A program made the position numbers and the translations under genes. Under the pieces are notes generated by a model that was not told where the DNA came from, ran no database searches, and saw nothing but the letters and a program-made list of their open reading frames with translations. Below, one piece after another: positions 47,957 through 50,630 of a stretch of DNA of 50,630 nt (the first letter of the stretch is position 1; each line of letters starts with the position of its first letter). This DNA is from Lachnospiraceae bacterium (GTDB taxonomy: Bacteria > Bacillota > Clostridia > Lachnospirales > Lachnospiraceae), in NCBI GenBank assembly GCA_017472605.1, contig JAFUPV010000075.1, positions 1-50,630 of the forward strand, read 5' to 3'.

Positions 47957-47992
47957 CCTGAGGGCGCTGTCGCTGCTGACAGCGCCCTCAGG
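47957..47992. terminator. Bidirectional terminator between trkH and the second GH95-type gene
   Basis: A perfect 15-bp stem, CCTGAGGGCGCTGTC / GACAGCGCCCTCAGG, with a 6-base loop. T-rich sequence follows on the plus strand and an AT-rich tract on the minus strand, so it can end both convergent genes. Confidence 0.88.
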
Positions 47993-48004
47993 TTTATTCT
48001 ATTT

Positions 48005-50389
48005 TTATAATGTAATTATTACACTTCCATTCTCTTCCATCCGGATTCGATACAGATTTCCTTCCTGCTCGACCACACTGTTTTTACAGCTGATCTGGTA
48101 GCCATCAAATTCCTTCGGCAGCTGCAGCCACATTTCATGCGCCCGGACTGCCAGCAGATCCGCCTGGAATTTCTGCTTTTCCACATCCCATTTCATGTGA
48201 ACGAAGCCATTCATGTAGCGGAAGGAAGATATGCTTCCTTTCTGCAGATCGGCGGGAAGAGCCGGAAGCAGCTTCAGCAGATCTTCGGAGGAATAGAGAA
48301 CCATTTCCTGAAGCGCATTGACATAGCCCATGATCGCGTCCAGCTGAACAGGAGCCGGATCCATGCAAAGGGAGATGTTCATGCCGCGCCAGTCGTTGTG
48401 GAGACTGAAGAAGTTGTTCGTCAGGGAAGACTTCGCCATCTGGTTGAGACACTGCATTGCAGCCTCCCCATCCTCCAGACGGGCATAGATCGCTGACATG
48501 TGCCCCATGGACCAGCCGGTCTGGGCATCAATCTCACGCAGATCCACAGCTCGCTTGAATGCAGGAAGCAGTTCGCTTTTGTGAAGACTGTTGACCTCAT
48601 AGCCCGGAAATACCGGATAGATGTGAGAAAGATGGCGGTGATCATAGCGCTCGTCAAACCGGTCATCCTGCCACTCGCGGATACCACCGTCTTTGCTGAG
48701 ACGGTATTCCGGGATGGATGCAAGAATTCTGTTCCATGTTGGGATTCGCTCCGGATACAGATTCTGTTCCTTTGCGATTTCACACAGGCTGGTAAAGAAT
48801 TCTTTCACGATTGCCAGATCGATGGTGGAGTTCACAGTCGTCGGCATCGGGTGCGCCATCTGGATGTGACGGGGCGGCATGAAATTGCCCGGTGTATTTT
48901 CCGGAGATACACTTGGATAAAAATGGATGGTTCCATCCGGATAAAATTCGATGAAATCCTCGTAGAAGTCCGCAACTTCCATCAGATACGGCAGCAGAAC
49001 TTCTTTCAGATATGCTTCATCCTTTGTGTACCGATAGTAATTGCAGTAATGCTGCGCAATCCAGCCGGAGGCGCCGACCCAGTTCATGATGACGGGTACA
49101 ACCTGATTGGGAGAGGAAACACCCGGCGTGGTTCCGGCTGTCATGAAGATTCCCTTCATTCCAAACAGATTTTTCGCGTTTTTCTGATAGGTCGGGATTC
49201 GATTATTATAGTACCGATACAGTCCCTTCTGGAATGGCAGCAGATTTCCCGCATAGGTGTGCCAGTAAATCATCTGGGTGTTTTCGTTTGCCATGTTATG
49301 GCTCCAGATCAGATCATATTCCCCGCCCCAGATTCCATAGAGAGGGAATGGATTGGTGCGGTCACTGGTTCCGCAGATGAACAGGTATCGTCCATATTTC
49401 CAAAGCTTCTCAATCAGCTCTGCCGACTGCTTTCCTGCAAAGGCTTCTGCAAGAAGATCCTCATTACAATGATATTTTCCGCGGTACTGCAGTGAGAAAT
49501 CCGCGCTGTTATACCACTTCCTGTGCAGACGGCTGTGCTCTCTCATTAGCTTCTCATAATCCGGTTCAACCGCTTCCAGCTCCAGCATCAGATCAGAAAG
49601 AACCGCTTCCCGTTCCTCTGGTCTGCGCTTGATGAACAGACGAACAAGAACAACGACTTCACTGCTCTGACGGACACGGATTCCCACCGGCGTCCGCTCC
49701 GCGGTTCCGTTTACCGGACAGATTCTGGCTACCGCTCCGTAAATCGTCTGGTCATCATTGAGTGCTGTATATGTAATGTACTGCTCATTCCATTCGATTT
49801 TCTTCGAATCAAAAACATGCTTCGCAATCTTCTCTGCCCGATCGGATCCTCTGTTCTGGTGAATGTCCATGGAAAAAACCAGATTCAGATCCGGTTCGGA
49901 AGATGTGATCCGCTTTACAACCAGGTTGCGCTTGCGTGATACAAAAAGCTGGGAGCATCTCTGGGACTCGCCGTCCTTCCATTCACTTACCGTCTCCGCC
50001 CGATCCATGTAAATTCCCCGGATGTAATTCTCAAAGCCCTTGTTTGGCGCGATCTCCAGTTTCAGATCCGCAACCGGCAGCTGAGACTCCAGCCTGGACT
50101 GATAGTTTTTCTCCCGAAGGGCATTGACCACTTCCCAGCTCGCTTCCCGGAAATTCTCTTCGTCCATTTTCTTTCGAAGACGGACAAACGCATCGCTGAC
50201 ATCCGGCAGCTCGTCCTCACAGCCGTTGTGCCACAGATCGTGGTGCGTCAGCATGGTCGTCTCTTCCTTCACACCGCCGTAAACATTGGTACCGATGATA
50301 CCGTTTCCGGAAACAAGTCCCTCTCTCCACAGGTCATGCCACCAGGTGGACGGGTATCTCATAAATATCGTGTCCTTATTAATTCTCAT
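48005..50389 (-). CDS. Second GH95-type glycosidase, divergent
   Basis: A 794-residue protein with GH95 layout but distant from the one at 304-2748. The N-terminus has WWHDLWREGLVSGNGIIGTN. The Asn-x-Asn pair reads NENTQMIYW (about residue 368), the Glu lies in VSPENTPG (about 495), RHLSHIYPVFPG follows, and the Asp is in VQLDAIMG (about 684) instead of the usual QIDGNFG. The catalytic residues are therefore present in altered surroundings, and a different alpha-L-sugar may be the substrate. No signal peptide. GGAGG precedes the ATG at 50389. The GC-rich repeat array starts only 30 bp upstream, leaving little room for a promoter before it. Confidence 0.8.
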   Translation of the reverse strand: MRINKDTIFMRYPSTWWHDLWREGLVSGNGIIGTNVYGGVKEETTMLTHHDLWHNGCEDELPDVSDAFVRLRKKMDEENFREASWEVVNALREKNYQSRLESQLPVADLKLEIAPNKGFENYIRGIYMDRAETVSEWKDGESQRCSQLFVSRKRNLVVKRITSSEPDLNLVFSMDIHQNRGSDRAEKIAKHVFDSKKIEWNEQYITYTALNDDQTIYGAVARICPVNGTAERTPVGIRVRQSSEVVVLVRLFIKRRPEEREAVLSDLMLELEAVEPDYEKLMREHSRLHRKWYNSADFSLQYRGKYHCNEDLLAEAFAGKQSAELIEKLWKYGRYLFICGTSDRTNPFPLYGIWGGEYDLIWSHNMANENTQMIYWHTYAGNLLPFQKGLYRYYNNRIPTYQKNAKNLFGMKGIFMTAGTTPGVSSPNQVVPVIMNWVGASGWIAQHYCNYYRYTKDEAYLKEVLLPYLMEVADFYEDFIEFYPDGTIHFYPSVSPENTPGNFMPPRHIQMAHPMPTTVNSTIDLAIVKEFFTSLCEIAKEQNLYPERIPTWNRILASIPEYRLSKDGGIREWQDDRFDERYDHRHLSHIYPVFPGYEVNSLHKSELLPAFKRAVDLREIDAQTGWSMGHMSAIYARLEDGEAAMQCLNQMAKSSLTNNFFSLHNDWRGMNISLCMDPAPVQLDAIMGYVNALQEMVLYSSEDLLKLLPALPADLQKGSISSFRYMNGFVHMKWDVEKQKFQADLLAVRAHEMWLQLPKEFDGYQISCKNSVVEQEGNLYRIRMEENGSVIITL

Positions 50390-50418
50390 AGGAAAACCTC
50401 CATTTCATCCGTTCTTTT

Positions 50419-50630
50419 GCCCGCGCGCGGCTCGTTGCTTATGCGGTCTTACTGCAATTCCGCTCCGCTTCATTGCAGCCGCATGCAGTCGCCGCATGCG
50501 TGCGCAAGCGCCCGCGCGCGGCTCGTTGCTTATGCGGTCTTACTGCAATTCCGCTCCGCTTCATTGCAGCCGCATGCAGTCGCCGCATGCGTGCGCAAGC
50601 GCCCGCGCGCGGCTCGTTGCTTATGCGGTC
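50419..50630. repeat. GC-rich tandem repeat with stem-loop (right array)
   Basis: Copies of GCCCGCGCGCGGCTCGTTGC begin at 50419, 50510 and 50601, a period of 91 bp, and the array continues past the window. Within each unit GCGG, a bulge, CTGCAAT, a 13-base loop, ATTGCAG and CCGC can fold into a stem-loop (first copy 50443-50482). The segment CGCCGCATGCGTGCGCAAGCG matches the left array with one or two changes, while the stem sequence is different but still paired. It lies directly upstream of the second GH95-type gene. Confidence 0.9.

Overview
The window looks like part of a gut-type Firmicutes (Clostridia, Lachnospiraceae-like) chromosome. The reasons are strong AGGAGG-type ribosome binding sites, YesM/YesN-type two-component systems, LplB/LplC-type sugar permeases with family 1 solute-binding proteins and no dedicated ATPase, and remnants of AAA-ATPase/PD-(D/E)XK and Rpn-type nuclease families that are common in that group. 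No rRNA, tRNA, CRISPR array, phage or intact insertion sequence was recognised. The species cannot be named from the sequence alone.

Layout. (1) 1-105: GC-rich tandem repeat with stem-loops. (2) 304-5311, minus strand: a GH95 fucosidase-type enzyme, a polysaccharide deacetylase-like protein and an AAA-ATPase gene interrupted by one stop codon. (3) 5459-12649: a divergent GH2-family protein facing an AraC-type regulator, then GH43 and GH42 enzymes. (4) 12738-24671, minus strand: LacZ-type GH2 beta-galactosidase, a YetA/PcRGLX-type protein (putative exo-rhamnogalacturonan lyase), a YesM-type kinase, a 46-bp repeat array, a solute-binding protein and two permeases. The YesN-type regulator (24914-26380) diverges from this block and is followed by a 1978-residue GH2/six-hairpin fusion (26460-32396). 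(5) 32397-35459: decay zone with a deleted Rpn-type nuclease gene and a frameshifted GH51 arabinofuranosidase. (6) 35590-42491: a second ABC importer (minus) divergent from a second YesN-YesM pair (plus). (7) 42605-42952: a second, truncated AAA-ATPase/nuclease remnant. (8) 43101-47942: PiT phosphate transporter with its DUF47 partner, then TrkA-TrkH potassium uptake. (9) 48005-50389: a second GH95-type enzyme, with a second GC-rich repeat array, related to the one at position 1, just upstream.

How the genes may work together (inference). None of the glycosidases shows a signal peptide, so oligosaccharides would be imported by the two ABC systems, powered by a shared ATPase encoded elsewhere, and trimmed inside the cell. 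Beta-galactosidases (GH2, GH42), a GH43 that resembles exo-beta-1,3-galactanases, the YetA/PcRGLX-type protein, fucosidase-type GH95 enzymes and a decayed arabinofuranosidase point to pectic rhamnogalacturonan-I or arabinogalactan side chains. The two YesMN pairs and the AraC regulator would sense the substrates.

The most unusual items are the related structured repeats at both ends of the window, the GH2/six-hairpin fusion with a visible composition change at its junction, the GH2 protein with His where the acid/base Glu is expected, the 46-bp array inside the ABC-kinase transcription unit, and a 27-bp coding minisatellite inside the lacZ-type gene.
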